Of a stretch of 64,000 nt of DNA, positions 11,182 through 23,078 are shown piece by piece. The DNA lies in contig JAJSPD010000019.1 of assembly GCA_021307315.1 (NCBI GenBank), positions 496,001-560,000 on the forward strand. The letters run 5' to 3'. The first letter of the stretch is position 1; each line of letters starts with the position of its first letter. The translations under genes were made by a program, and so were the position numbers. The notes under the pieces were generated by a model, which saw only the letters and a list, made by a program, of their open reading frames with translations, was not told the DNA's origin and made no database searches. Origin of the DNA: Bisporella sp. PMI_857 (lineage: Eukaryota; Ascomycota; Leotiomycetes; Helotiales; Helotiaceae).

Positions 11182-12195
11182 ATGAAGCTCAATAATATAT
11201 TGGTCATCGCATTTTCGCTATTTTCTTATCTTGTCGCAGGTGATGAGGCCAAGGAAGAAGCCCCGCCAATACCACAGAAACCAGTCGGTCGTCCAACACC
11301 TGAATATGCCGAATTGAGTCGGAAATGGCTTTCTGCATACCCAGACCAGTCACCCATCTTAAGCTATTGTAAATGTTCCGTGGCAGCGTTTTATAAGGAT
11401 GCATGAGCTTACCAAGAACAGCTAGAGAGAATGCCGAGATCACGTTTCACATCCCCCTCCAGTCCAGAAAGCTCGATAGGCTAGAGGACCATCAAAAAGC
11501 GGTATTCATGAGCGCCCTTTTTTTATTTTTTTATTTTTTTTTAAGAATGCAACATTAGCTAATCAACCCAGGCGTTTACATTGAAGGTAAATCCGAGCGT
11601 AGAGCGCTGCCAATGGGATGACAACCTCGTTCACCTAAACAACACGGCCCTTCCTCCCGCCAAGCGCCTCTTCGGCAAGCCGTCAGAGACCGAGTTTTCA
11701 AGCGGCAAGCTTATCTACCATGATGTTAGCGGAGGGCGGCATAATGGGCAAGCAGAGTGGTACTTCCACTGCGTCTGTCGTTCGCCATCCACGCCGTTCA
11801 AGCAGTGCCCTAAAGAAGACTACATATCTCGCCTCTCGCTCAAGATCTTCGGACAATCGCGAGCCGATTTCCGCGGCTTCACCATTTGGTTCGAGCAGGG
11901 CGAGAAGCCGCAGCTGGCGCAGTTCACCCCGTTCTCGACGGCCTTCGGTCCGCCTGAGATAACTGAGGGGTTGGATAAGCAGGCCAGGTATGGGTTGAGC
12001 GGGGACAAGGTGGCAGAGGTTGAACAGGAGGAGAAGTTGACATCTGTGTTTGAGAGCTTGGATCTTCCGCTTACTGAGGATGATCTTGCGGATCTCGAGA
12101 CTTTGAAGGAACACTTGGACGCTTGGGTAAAGGATCCCAAATGTGATGATAGTACGAAGCGAGAGGAGCATATATTTGGGAAGGATGAGTTGTAG
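11182..12195 (+). CDS. Secretory-pathway protein of unknown family with C-terminal KDEL
   Basis: Three exons (11182-11368, 11422-11501, 11572-12195) with introns of 53 and 70 nt give an in-frame protein of 296 residues. The N-terminus is a clear signal peptide (MKLNNILVIAFSLFSYLVAG). The protein ends in FGKDEL, the classical ER-retrieval signal, so the product is predicted to be soluble in the ER lumen. There are several cysteines (CQW, CVC, CPKED) and an acidic C-terminal helix-rich region. I do not recognise the family; chaperone, disulfide or glycan-processing helpers are possible but unsupported. The second intron contains a long T-rich run and a GCTAAT branch site before CCCAG. The middle exon is only 80 nt, so its boundaries are the least certain part. 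Confidence 0.75.
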
Positions 12196-13269
12196 AATGC
12201 CGATATTTGGTGTTTGAAAATGAATGAGAAACACCACGAATGGTCCAAGTAGTTGTCTAGAAAGTGCTGTTTATAACAAGGTAATGGCCAGGGTATTCTT
12301 CTCTCATCATCTCAGCATAATACTCGGTGTTTTCGGTCGTATTTTTGGATCGTAGAAAAGCACGCCAAAGCCGGCCCTGACTGAATCTATAAATCATCAG
12401 CTTGAATCTGCGCTCTCCTTATATATTCCCGATTCCCTTTCTACACCGCAAATTACAGAACTATTCTTTACAAATATACTATCCCAATGCATTGAAAAAC
12501 TTGAAAATGTCTCTAAACTCATCACAAGATATGAATTGACCGGTCAAGGATGAGGAGGCATGAAATCGACATTGAAGAGACCATTATGAGATTACAGAGC
12601 GACCACAAGTGCAAAATGAAAGAGTCGAGTAATAAAAGAAATCAGTATTTATTTCGATAGCAGAGAAGATTTTTGACATTTGGAAGAAGGATTTTGCCAG
12701 CACCGTGTGGCGCTTGCATCTACTTCAGGGGAGCCGTCGACATGTACAATACAATGGCGTACATGATGCCCAAAGGTAATTTTCTTTCAACGTAACCGTG
12801 GCTAATATATTCCATTCCACCTCAAACACACGACATTGATCAAATAAGTGCTATTGCTTTGCGATTTGTAACTCATACTAATTTAGTCTGTCGCTGAACA
12901 CAGTTTTTATGGCATTAATATGCCATTCGCAAAGTGCTGGAATTGCAACGTACCAGCCATAACATGCAACAAAAACAAGGAATGAGTTAGTATCCCGCGA
13001 TGCTCACCCGTTAGTGCAACCCTCAATAGTATATTGTATCAAAAGTGGCTCCATTATACCCTCGCTATCCTCACATTTGATATTGACATATTTCCTAATC
13101 CGGCTCGCCGAGCATCTCAAAATCCTAGATCAACACATCCACGCCTCAAGATGAAGGAAACGTACCGGCGTCCTAAATTGGAGATGTTGAAATCGGTATA
13201 AATACCGAGTTCTTGGTTCTTGTTTTTCTCCTAGGCTCAAGCACTTCAAGTTGCTCCCCCCCTCTCAAA
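12196..13269. other. Intergenic region, about 1.1 kb
   Basis: Contains the 3' flank of the KDEL gene and the promoter of the M3 peptidase. The sequence at 13195-13204 (GTATAAATAC) is a TATA-like element about 70 bp before the ATG. No gene recognised. Confidence 0.4.
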
Positions 13270-15539
13270 ATGTCCTCCTTTAAGATCCCGCCACAGCCAC
13301 CACTGGACTTCAACCACACCCCAGAAGATATCATATCCCTTACCGAGAACACCGTAAAGGAGACCCGTGCTATCCAAGACAAGATCATTGCTGAGGTCCC
13401 TGTCGACAAGGCATGTCATCCAGCCCAGCGCCCCTAAGTCTCATCTAACATGCACCACAGGCAACATTCGCTAACACCATCCTTCCTCTGGCACTTAATG
13501 AGAACAAGGCACTTAACCTAACCCGCCATCTCAAATTCTACAGCAGCACATCTACCTCCGAGGCGCTCCGCGCCGCATCCAGGCGGTCGCAATCCCTCGT
13601 TCAAGCAGCCGGCCTAGAGACTCTTCTCCGTCCCGAACTATCAACTCGCGTTTCCGCCGTTTTCAATCTCGACGAGGACCTAGACGAGCAAGATGCCACT
13701 TACCTCAAACGGCTCCACACTGAATTTCAGCGCAACCGCCTGGGGGCGAACGACCACTTCAAGGATGTTCAAGCCCGTCTCCTCGAGCTGAAAATGGCAT
13801 CACTCAAGTCCCTGAACGCCGCATCTGGGATCTGGCTTTCGAGGGACGAGCTCGACGGCCTGCCGGCTGATGTCATGGCTGCCTTGGAAGAGAAGGATGG
13901 GGAGCTGCTCCTCCCATTCAGGAAACCGCATTTCGAGAACGCGATGCGATGGGTCAGGAGCGGCGCCATCCGGAGGAGGATCTATGTCGGCAATGATCGC
14001 CGGTGCCTGGATAACGTCCCAAGGCTCAAGGAGATCATCCTCCTTAGGGATGAGGCGGCAAAGTTGCTTGGGTATGAGAACCATCTTGCCTATAGGATTG
14101 AGGACACGGCGATGAAGGATCCCGAGTGGGTCCGGGGATTCATGAACGATTTGTATGCGAAAGTCAAACCGATCGCAGAGGGAAAGATCAAGGAGCTGTT
14201 CGAGCTAAAGAAGCATCATCTGGGAGAGGAGATGACAGACGAAGAGAATCATTTCTTTATTTGGGATTTCTCATACTATGGCAACTTGGCGAAGGAGAAT
14301 GAGGCGGCGTTCGACGAGGAGAGATTTTTGGAGTACTTCGAGTTGTATAACTCGCTCCTGGGCATGTTAGGGATCTTCTCGCATATTTTCGGCCTGCGGT
14401 TCGAGGAAAGCTCCTCTGAGAAATTAGGAAATTTGACATCTAATCATGTGGTAATATGGCATGAATCCGTAAGGGTATTCACGGTCTGGAATGATGACGG
14501 AATGGGTGGTGAGTTCATTGGATATCTCTACCTGGATCTCTTTCCGCGACCGGACAAGTTTAACCATGTTGGAACGTATGGTCTGCAGATGGTGTGCCCC
14601 CCCCCTTCCCCGGGTCCAGTATGTACTAACATAAGAGCAGAACTACATTGATAAAGATGGTGCTCGCTATTACCCTTCATCAGCTCTGGTTATGAATCTC
14701 CACCCACCGACTGATAATTCACCGTCCCTTTTGACACCAGAACAAGGACGCTCCTTATTCCACGAACTGGGCCATGCTGTCCACGGTCTCGTAGCAAATT
14801 CTCGATACGCCAGCCTAAACTCCTTCCATCCTCGTGACTTTGTCGAAATTCCGTGCATCCTACTAGAGAATTGGTTCTGGGCGCCATCTATCCTGAGGTC
14901 TATTGGCGTTCATTATTCCCATCTTCCTTCATTCTCTGAAATATGGGAGAGTAACAACCACGGCACAGAGAAACCTGACAGGGAGCTACCGCATGAGTTA
15001 ATCGCACAGCTTGTAGGGACAAAAGATCTCAACGAAGCCGTTTCTCTGCTTAAACAGCATCACATCTATGCATTCGATCTGAAGATACACAGCGCGCCAA
15101 GAGAAAAACTCGAGGTGATGAACCTGAGTGAAGAATGGAACCGCCAAAATGTTGCCATCACTGGACTTTGCGGAGCTGAGGTCCTTGGCGAAGGTTGGGA
15201 ATGGGGCCATGGATCGTCGCGTCTTGGAATGTGGCTGAGAAATTATGATGCAACCTGTTACGTCTATGTAACGTAAGCTTCCTCTCTCATCATCTACTAT
15301 GACTATAGCGTACTTCTATTTGGCAAACGAAAGCTAATGTAATTTATAGCGGTAAGGCAGTTGCTCAAGATCTGTTTGTCACGAAATTCAATAAGGATCC
15401 TCTGGATCGAGTGACTGGTATGCACTGGAGGCACACAGTACTTGAAGCCACGTCAAGCAACGGGTTGCAGAACTTGAAAGAATTTTTAGGGAGGGAGCCG
15501 AATTCCAAAGCAAGATCCAGAGAATTAGGCCTGAGTTGA
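13270..15539 (+). CDS. M3-family zinc oligopeptidase (thimet oligopeptidase / saccharolysin type)
   Basis: Four exons (13270-13410, 13461-14591, 14641-15272, 15350-15539) give 697 residues, the usual length of cytosolic M3A peptidases that degrade short peptides. The zinc motif HELGH lies at about 465-469, and the third ligand glutamate is in LLENWFW at about 500. The opening (DFNHTPEDIISLTENTV) and the DKATFANTILPLALNEN segment match the family N-terminus, which fixes the first intron. That intron begins with GC rather than GT (AAG|GCATGT ... CACAG), a GC-AG intron. The other introns are canonical, one with a perfect TACTAAC branch site. The start is the ATG with CAAA upstream. It stands beside the FAD monooxygenase gene with no evident functional link. 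Confidence 0.92.
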
Positions 15540-16291
15540 TGTGATGCTGCGCTTTGGGTCTCTGTTCCTTACTTTACCGTTTGTTTTCGCTTGTGCTGGT
15601 TCACGCGAACACTTCTTATAGCTCCTATGCGCATTTCTCTACCAAAATTTGGTTGTCGAATAGTCCAACAACATATCACAATCATTGTTCAATCTGACTA
15701 TATGAGAACAATTAGGTTTTGCTGGGGGAAGGAAGTCTCCTTGACCTCTTGCTACACCGTACAATATTTTTAACATATCTGGCGGATCGCGGGGTGTATG
15801 ACTATTAACGGCCGAGATAACCAACCTAAGTTGACCCAGTCCCAAGATCCGACTTCAAGTTTTGAGTCGCAAAAGAAGACTGTGAGGTAACGTTGGCTGC
15901 AGAATATTGATATCGAAATATGGGTACGGAGGCACCGACGGAGGCTTGGCAAAAGAATGCTGGCTTTAAACTTTCTTGTGGGAGCCATCTTAGTCCAAAT
16001 ACCCCACCTGTATTGCCAACGGTCCGGGCACGGGGCGTAAGTCGGATGGTGTTGCCCATACGTAACTTGAAGCAGCCGTAATGCTCCTATCTTTGTTCTT
16101 ATCGGTAGGAAAAAGGATGAAATGATATGTGGATCGTTTCCTTCTCCAGTCTACATATCAAGACATAGTCCTTCTTGAACTGTATCGTTAGGTATATTGA
16201 GAGATTGTTAATTAGTGTTTTGCCTCGTGCAACCGAGAGTTTTGGGAACATATCCCGGAGGTAAAGATCATTGAAATACAAATTGAAGAAA
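15540..16291. other. Intergenic region, about 750 bp
   Basis: 3' flank of the peptidase and promoter of the monooxygenase gene. Short ORFs on both strands show no domain features. Nothing recognised. Confidence 0.4.
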
Positions 16292-17667
16292 ATGGGTTCA
16301 ATCGAGAGTGGATGGCGAGAGTTGGACGTAGCTGTTGTTGGGGGTGGAATAGGTAAACTGAACTTTGTGGTTATTAATCCATTGATACTGATGTGACAAT
16401 TAGGTGGGCTATCTGTTGCGACATCTATGCGGAAAGCTGGTCATAGAGTGACGATATATGAGCGAGCTGATTTTGCAGGGGAGGTAGGCGCATCAATCTC
16501 CTGTGCAGCTAACGGAACCCGATGGCTTGAGGAATGGAAGGTTGATATCCCTATTGGCAAGCCTGTGATATTGCAAAAGCTCATCTCGCATGACTGGAAG
16601 ACTGGAGAGGTTCAGAATGTGTACGACCTCGCGGACTATAAAGAACGGTGGGGTTATGTATGTGCCTCTGGTAGGAATTGACAAGGAACTATGCTGATCC
16701 TAGATAGGTATATAATATGTTCCATCGAGTTAACATGCATGAAATGTTGATGGACTCTGCAATGGACAAAAGGCACGCTGGTATTCCTGCGATACTCAAG
16801 GTCAACCATAAGTGTGTGGAGATCGACCACCAAGCCGGCATCATCACATTCGAGAATGGTGTGAAGGCACAGCATGACTTGATCATCGGAGCTGATGGCG
16901 CAGGGTCGTCGGTCAGACGTACATTGGGTATCATCCCGGATAGGAAACAGTCCACCTCGCATTGTTACCACTGCATTATTACAACGGAGGAGGTGAAACG
17001 ACTTGGATTGAAAGATCATTCTCCAAACTCAGCCATAGAATTTTGGGGTGGACAAGGTATCGACAAGATTGTATTCTCTCCATGCCGGAACGGGGAGGTA
17101 CACTCTTTCTACTGCTTTTTTCCCACCGAGCTTGCCAAGAATCCTGGTGAAGGATGGGGACATACCATCACGATGGAGGAGCTGCTTGCCCCGTTCGAGA
17201 CACTGGACCCAGAGTTGTTGGCGATCTTCAAGAATTCATATGATATCAAGCCGTGGCGGCTGTTTGTCCATCAACCTTATGCATACTGGCAAGATGGCGT
17301 CACCTGCATCTTGGGAGACGCTGCGCACCCAATGATGCCGGATCAAAGCCAAGGAGCATGCCAAGCAATCGAAGATGCCGCTGCGTTGGGTACAATTTTC
17401 AGCCAGAAGTATGAGTTTGCAGGCACCCCAGAGGGCGTGAGGGAGGGGCTGAAGATATATGAGCAGGTCCGGAAACCAAGGGCAACCAGGGTTCAAGAGG
17501 CAAGTGCAAAGGCAAGGGAGAATATCAATGAGCGAATTGGCTTCTCGAGCAACACAACCAGCGCAATGTATAAGGTATCTGACGAGAAACGGAAATTAAC
17601 CATTGAAGAGATGAACGGATATGATATGTATGCGGATATTGAGGGTAAGGTAGTGGCGTTACATTGA
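16292..17667 (+). CDS. FAD-dependent aromatic monooxygenase (salicylate hydroxylase-like)
   Basis: Three exons (16292-16352, 16404-16657, 16708-17667; introns 51 and 50 nt) give 424 residues. The N-terminal dinucleotide-binding motif is VVGGGIGG. The DG motif is DGAGSSVRRTLG, and the GD motif is GDAAHPMMPDQSQGACQAIEDA. This is the group A flavoprotein hydroxylase pattern of salicylate and 6-hydroxynicotinate hydroxylases, which hydroxylate (often decarboxylating) aromatic acids with NAD(P)H and oxygen. The protein lacks a C-terminal membrane segment, so it is not a typical kynurenine 3-monooxygenase. It is followed 356 bp later, on the same strand, by a Zn2Cys6 regulator and then by IDO and kynureninase genes. 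A role on anthranilate or another tryptophan product is inference from that context. Confidence 0.9.
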
Positions 17668-18023
17668 GGAAACCTTTTTTGCTCTGGTGTTCAGGTTCAG
17701 GCGTAAAGTAGATTCTAATATATCCGAAATTCCAATGTAGCACCCAGAAACATTATTCAAATTCGTGTTTTGAACTGCATAAGACTCTTGACCTGCAGGA
17801 TCCCTCCATTGTTCGGATTTTGAAGAGTAGGTGGATCAGCCAAAGGCATGTTGGATAACCCCACCACAAGAGTGCCAAGATTCCACGCTTGGCAAAATGC
17901 TCTAAGTTGCCGTGCCCATTATCATCAGTCCAACATTCAATAAACACAACCACCGAACGCTTTCTCCATATAATCGTATTAATTTCGGACTTCTGTTCTC
18001 AGATTTGGGGATGAAGGAAGCAT
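17668..18023. other. Intergenic region between monooxygenase and regulator
   Basis: 356 bp separating two co-directional genes, enough for a promoter of the regulator gene. No coding signal seen. Confidence 0.4.
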
Positions 18024-20638
18024 ATGTCAACCGAACCACCACCACGTAAGCGGATTAGGCAGGCTTGTGAGCCTTGTCGGTAAGAATTCTTGTTGGCCTG
18101 CTCACCCGTTGAGTTCGTTCTTATAGTTCTCTAGACGCAAGAAATCACGATGTCCTGGTGAGAAGCCAATATGCTCCCACTGTGACCGTCTAAAACAGAA
18201 CTGTCGCTATGAGGAAGAGACACCGCAGCGACTGAGGGGATCGCAACGGAATGATGGCACGGTGAGCCATGTCCCTGGATATGGCTTCGTTAATGATGGC
18301 CAATATTTACCGGCCAGAGCAAATTTTTTAGTATGTCATCTTAATCAGGAAACTGATGTATGCTTGTGGGATTGTTAAAGAGACTCTTTTACAATTGATG
18401 TGCTATCACCTCGGGCAAAATGTTGAGTTAGGCCGCAATGTATCAAGAAGGTTGATACCTTGAGGCTCAAGATTATACCTCATTCATGGCTTTAAAATAT
18501 CTATTATCCGGAACTTAGTCCTGCCATTAGTTTTATGCTGAAGTTACTAATTGTAGGTCAGGAAAATAGATTGAAACTTGTGGAATCACAATTAGCGGAA
18601 GTGCTCTCGAACCAAAATCCAGCAGACAGTAGCCTTTCACGATATGTTTCTGCTTCCGCATCGCCTCTCTTTCAACAAAGCTCAGCACTTCGTGGTCAAA
18701 CCCCACATTCAAGGGAGTAAGTCATTACCATTCACACTCCATTCAACCTGCCGGCTACTTCTTAATGCAAGAGGTGTGGGAAGTCTTAGTATGACAATTT
18801 TGTCTGACTTTTGCAAGTGAATTACCGACAAGGGAGAGGATTCTTGCTGCGGCAGAGTCGTATCTTTTGTTCTGCGATTCGCAGCCGTTTCCAGTATTCC
18901 ACCGCCAAAGCTTCTTGCAAACTATTCACCAGCGAGATCCAGAGCTGCAGTTTGCTATATTAGCTCTCACGTCACGATTCATGGAAGGCTCAGAAGCAAC
19001 CAACGACTATTTTGAGTGCTCCCGCAGTATGGTCATGCAACGCGTATGTGATGGAAGGGTTGAATTATCAACAATTCAATCGCTTTGCTTATTAAGCCTA
19101 GTGGATTTTACGAGTAAGTTCATCTCTGAACTATGGGAAGTTATAGCGTATTTCGTTGAGATTGACGGGGTTCTCGCATAATTATACAAGAATTATTATT
19201 TACGCCTGTGGATAGAGGTTTGGGTGATCATTAGAATGAGCCTTTTGATTAGCACTTTGCAGATCCTGTGCTACGCGCTATAATACATACGTATTGGCTT
19301 GTGTATTCGATCTCTGTTTATATAATGTCTCTAACTCATCTCGCAGATGGTAACACGAAACGTGCGAGCATGCACAATAGCCTTGCGTTCAGCCTTGCAC
19401 ATAACGCCGGTTTATCGTCCGAGTGTCGTCAAGTACTACCTGAGAGCGTTCGTGAGGAACGACGTCGTTGTTTTTGGAGCCTGATTTTATTCAAGCGCCT
19501 TCACGGCTTAGATTTAGGAATTCTGGACTGCACCAGTGAGGAGAACTTTCCTTGGTTTCCAGAAAGCACGGGTAAACCAGCACAACCTGACCCAGTCTTG
19601 TTGGCGAGCTCATCTCCTCGAGACATTATTGATCGCGGCATTATATCTTGCGAGATCCAGCTCTGCGAAATTTGGTTCAAGATCACTCGCTACGCGCGGC
19701 GCCGCGGAAAGCCTAGCACACTCCCTCCCTGGTCGCCACAATCGGAATATGCTGGTATTATGGCACAACAAATGGAGTTGGAAACCCGGATGCCCCATGT
19801 ACATCGTTTTCGGCCTGCCGAATTCTCGAAAAAACCCATGGTCGAACTGCAGAATAATCGAGACTATTGGGGTCCTTGGATCATGGTGCAGTTTATCTAC
19901 CACACCAATTTGTGCTTGTTAAACCACCCTTTATTGCTCTCTTTACGCTTAAGGAATTTTAAATCTGAGATTCCAGAGATGTTCTTACAGAGCACGAGCG
20001 ATTTGACATGCAGCCATGCAAGCTGGATCACTCATCTAATTAGCATGCTTGAGGCGAAATCATTCAAAATCACTGACCCATTTCTTGCACATTGCGCTGC
20101 AATCGTGGCAACAATACTTTTACAAGAATCTTTCAATCCGGAATCACGATCTGAAAAGATCGAAAACTTTACTCGTTGCTTACGCTTCATCCAAGGATTC
20201 GGCGAATGGCCGCATGTAATGCGGATGGCCTCAAAACTCGAGCGACTCCGTGAAACTGTTGTTTCGGCATATGGCACCGATCCAAGTCGCGGGTTGCTGA
20301 TTGACTTGGGCCAGTTTTGGGAGATCCTTGAGTACGCGAGCTCGTCAGAGCTTTCAGGGTTGAAATCCATTTTCGGACCAACATTGCAGCTTGGTGAACA
20401 TAGAACGACAACTGAGCTCGCCCATACATCATCGCTACCACCCCCCACGAGGGTCGATGCCCAAGACTTCGCTGGGACGAGCCACCCACAAGGTGGGTCG
20501 ACCGTGGTTACCCCTTTCTTGTACTCCGATGATGAGTTGGCAGTGCTGGCCGAGAGCCTTTTCCAGCAGCATGATCCAACTCAAGGTATGAATGGGGTGA
20601 TTGGAATGAATGACTGGTGGAGCACTGGGAACCTGTGA
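18024..20638 (+). CDS. Zn2Cys6 transcription factor with fungal-specific TF domain
   Basis: Five exons (18024-18079, 18135-18330, 18562-18716, 18818-19113, 19347-20638) join in frame to 664 residues. The zinc cluster near residues 16-43 is complete: CEPC, then RRKKSRC, CPGEKPIC, SHC and DRLKQNC fit C-x2-C-x6-C...C-x2-C-x6-C. A short leucine-containing helix follows (NRLKLVESQLAEVL), typical of the dimerisation linker. The middle homology region includes PFPVFHRQSF and the FWSLILFKRLHGLDLG block. Two introns are long for this window (231 and 233 nt), so a small extra exon or other boundaries are possible. It probably acts as a pathway-specific nuclear activator; the nearest candidates for regulation are the monooxygenase upstream and the IDO/kynureninase pair downstream (inference). 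Confidence 0.85.
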
Positions 20639-20906
20639 GGAAATAATGTTTTTAAATTTTCAATGAATCTTAACGTATCGCGAACTGGTTATGGCGAAAG
20701 CCTTATTTCCCGTTGACACCAACTAAATACAACAAATGCCAACCGTCTTCAACAGGAACGGCCCAAGTCTTACGAGTCGTGAGAAATTTTTAAAGAGGTT
20801 TAGAAATCAAAACTACAATACGCTCAGATATCCTACCAATGCCGATGCCAACGCCGATCCCTATGCTCTATATCTAATGGTATAGCATCTATCAATTCAT
20901 TCGATC

Positions 20907-22222
20907 TTACCTAAATGCTCGTTCCTTAGTCTCATCCCGACTCTGCTTCAGAAAGGGCATTAATTGCGTGCCGCCTGTCCCCTCCAACCCGTCCTTCTTT
21001 CCCATACTCGCAACAGCCAGATTCAGACCACCACCAACACCGCCCTTGCCTTGGGCATTTCCCTTAGCCGCAGGGCTGACGATATACCTCGTCACCATCC
21101 GGATATGAGAATCTCTTAGTCTCCCTAAACTGTCCACCGCTTCATTATACGCACTTGTCAGCTCTTCATCCGCTGAAGCCTCGACATATTCGCGAACGCC
21201 AGCCTCCCTTTCAATGACCTCTAAGAAAGCGCGATGGGGGCCCGGCATGTATTGTCTCATCTCTTTATGGAAGCTGTGTTTCTCCCGAGGGGCTTCTCCA
21301 TTAACCTTGGTGGGGAAATGTCTGATGCCCAACACTAAGTCCAAGAATTGTATTATGCTGCTCTGGGCATTGCTCCCCCCGGAGTATCGGTGGAATGAGC
21401 CTTTCTCTGGGTCACTCTCGGATGTTGGATAAAAGACCCCATACGGAAGTCCAGACGCTTCCATGTTCTTCGAGCCAGCGAGTACAGGGCGGATGCGATG
21501 ATAGAAAGCATCCGCCCCGCAGTGCTCGTACATCCTGTTCAATAATCTTACAATATCGTCTACGCAAATCGGAAATTCCCTCAAACATTCGATCACGGTC
21601 TGAGAGTCAGATGATCGTGCTGCGTTGATTGCTTTTAGCATAGTAGGGATGATCGAGGCACCACGGGCTTCGATGGTAATGGAGATGAGATAGAACCATT
21701 CCTCATCCTTCGTGCCGGTAAATGTGTGTAATGATCTGAGGCACTCCATTTGCAGAAGGTCGGAGCTGGGAAGAGCGGAGAAATTCCACAGACACAGAGA
21801 TGCTGCTGTCGCGGCGGGTGGTATACCCAAATGCTCTGCAACTTTGAGGATTGGGATTGATATGCATGGCGGTAATATCTGTCTCTGGTCAGCACTACGC
21901 CGTTGCGAAAAGGACATCAATGGATACGAACCTCAGCAGGAGTCTCACCGCCCCAGATATATGCGTGTGTCATGAATGCCAAAAGGACATATGCACGCTG
22001 CCATTCTCGGTCAGTCTCCAACCTCGACGTTGATAAAACGGCCAGCTTCTCAATTCTCGTTCTAAATGTTCGGTTATTGAAACTTGGAGCCAGGTGTCGA
22101 ACTACTTCTTCCCAGCCTTCATAGTAAGACGGAAGTTGTTCGAGCGGGAGTTCGTCCGGTAGAAAGCCATATCTTGAGGACACAGCATAATCTGAGAGAT
22201 TAATGTTCAACGGGCCTTTCAT
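20907..22222 (-). CDS. Indoleamine 2,3-dioxygenase family enzyme
   Basis: Two exons (21932-22222 and 20907-21878) around a 53-nt intron give 420 residues. IDO opens the indole ring of tryptophan with oxygen to give N-formylkynurenine, the first step of the kynurenine route. Family blocks include YIWGGETPAE|ILPPCISIP across the exon junction, YGVFYP, FHRYSGGSNAQSSIIQ and the haem-ligand region MPGPHRAFL (proximal His at about 312), then RDSHIRMVTRYI. The C-terminus carries a glycine-rich insertion (GNAQGKGGVGGG) of the kind seen in fungal IDOs. Filamentous fungi often have several IDO paralogues; which one this is cannot be told. It is divergent from the kynureninase gene, sharing an 856-bp upstream region, which suggests coordinated expression. 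Confidence 0.93.
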
Positions 22223-23078
22223 GGTGTTGGATTATGTGGGGCCGGTATTGAGGATGAGGGTCGAAGTAAATTTATCTATTCAGGTAGTTTCTGCTTCAAC
22301 TTTGTCTTGCTGAACGAGGTGTGAGGATGATGTTAAGAAGGCTAATGATGGCGCAGCAATAGATCGCGCTATTGTTCGAAGCAATAACACAACAAGCACC
22401 TGAGTGGATTACGCTTGTGTCATGAGGATTCGAGTCCGGGCTAGAGGATTTACTACCTGTCACCGGCGCCGCATCTAGCCGTACCCCTTCCGTCCCATTT
22501 TTCAGGCTCCGACGGAAGAGAAAGAAAATTATCCACTTTGTACTCTCGTGTTGAAGCTTTTCCTGTTATTATTCCCATTGATAAGGTGCTCCAACTATAC
22601 TAAGACTTAATAGCTTTGGATAATCTAGATTCTCAGACACCCAAAAAAATTGCATAGCATTTAGTATTACCTTTCCATCAAAGGAGCCTATCGAGCTGCT
22701 GCGCAACCCATAGAGCAAAGCATCAAATCTGATCAGGCCAATTTAAAACTAAGAGCCGCTTACGACATGAATAAGCCGCACATCGTTGTGAAGGAACTAA
22801 AACACGGAGTCTTGGCCACGGATACGGCTCGGCTGGAACCGCCCAACATCTCCGCCTTTCCTCTTGAGCCGAAAGATAGGGAAGCATACACTCGTCATGC
22901 ATACCTAGCCCACCAAAGGAAGTAAAAGTACAAGTGAAATCAAAGCTCCCATAATCTGCTCAAAATAAAAAAATTCTCAAGTCAAACCCAACACCCCTTA
23001 GAAATCTTCCATCATTCGTGCAATAATCAAACGTTGATATTTTGACCCCTCCAATATTTGCCACCCAAAATAGTAACA
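22223..23078. promoter_or_regulatory. Shared divergent upstream region of IDO and kynureninase genes
   Basis: 856 bp between the start codons of two genes that act in the same pathway, so it probably holds the control sites of both. CGG triplets, possible half-sites for Zn2Cys6 factors, occur in it (for example around 22470-22515 and 22825-22840), but triplets are frequent by chance and no convincing inverted pair was defined. No coding gene is seen. Confidence 0.5.

Noticed and set aside
11698..12248. Minus-strand ORFs of 142-179 codons over the KDEL gene
   Set aside because: Shadows of exon 3, whose signal peptide, splice phases and KDEL end support the plus strand.
16292..17667. Reading the monooxygenase as kynurenine 3-monooxygenase
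   Set aside because: Shorter and without the C-terminal membrane segment; the GD-motif region fits salicylate hydroxylase-like enzymes better.
22415..22450. tRNA-like T-loop (GGATTCGAGTCC)
   Set aside because: Only a three-base stem, and no matching acceptor, D or anticodon arms around it.
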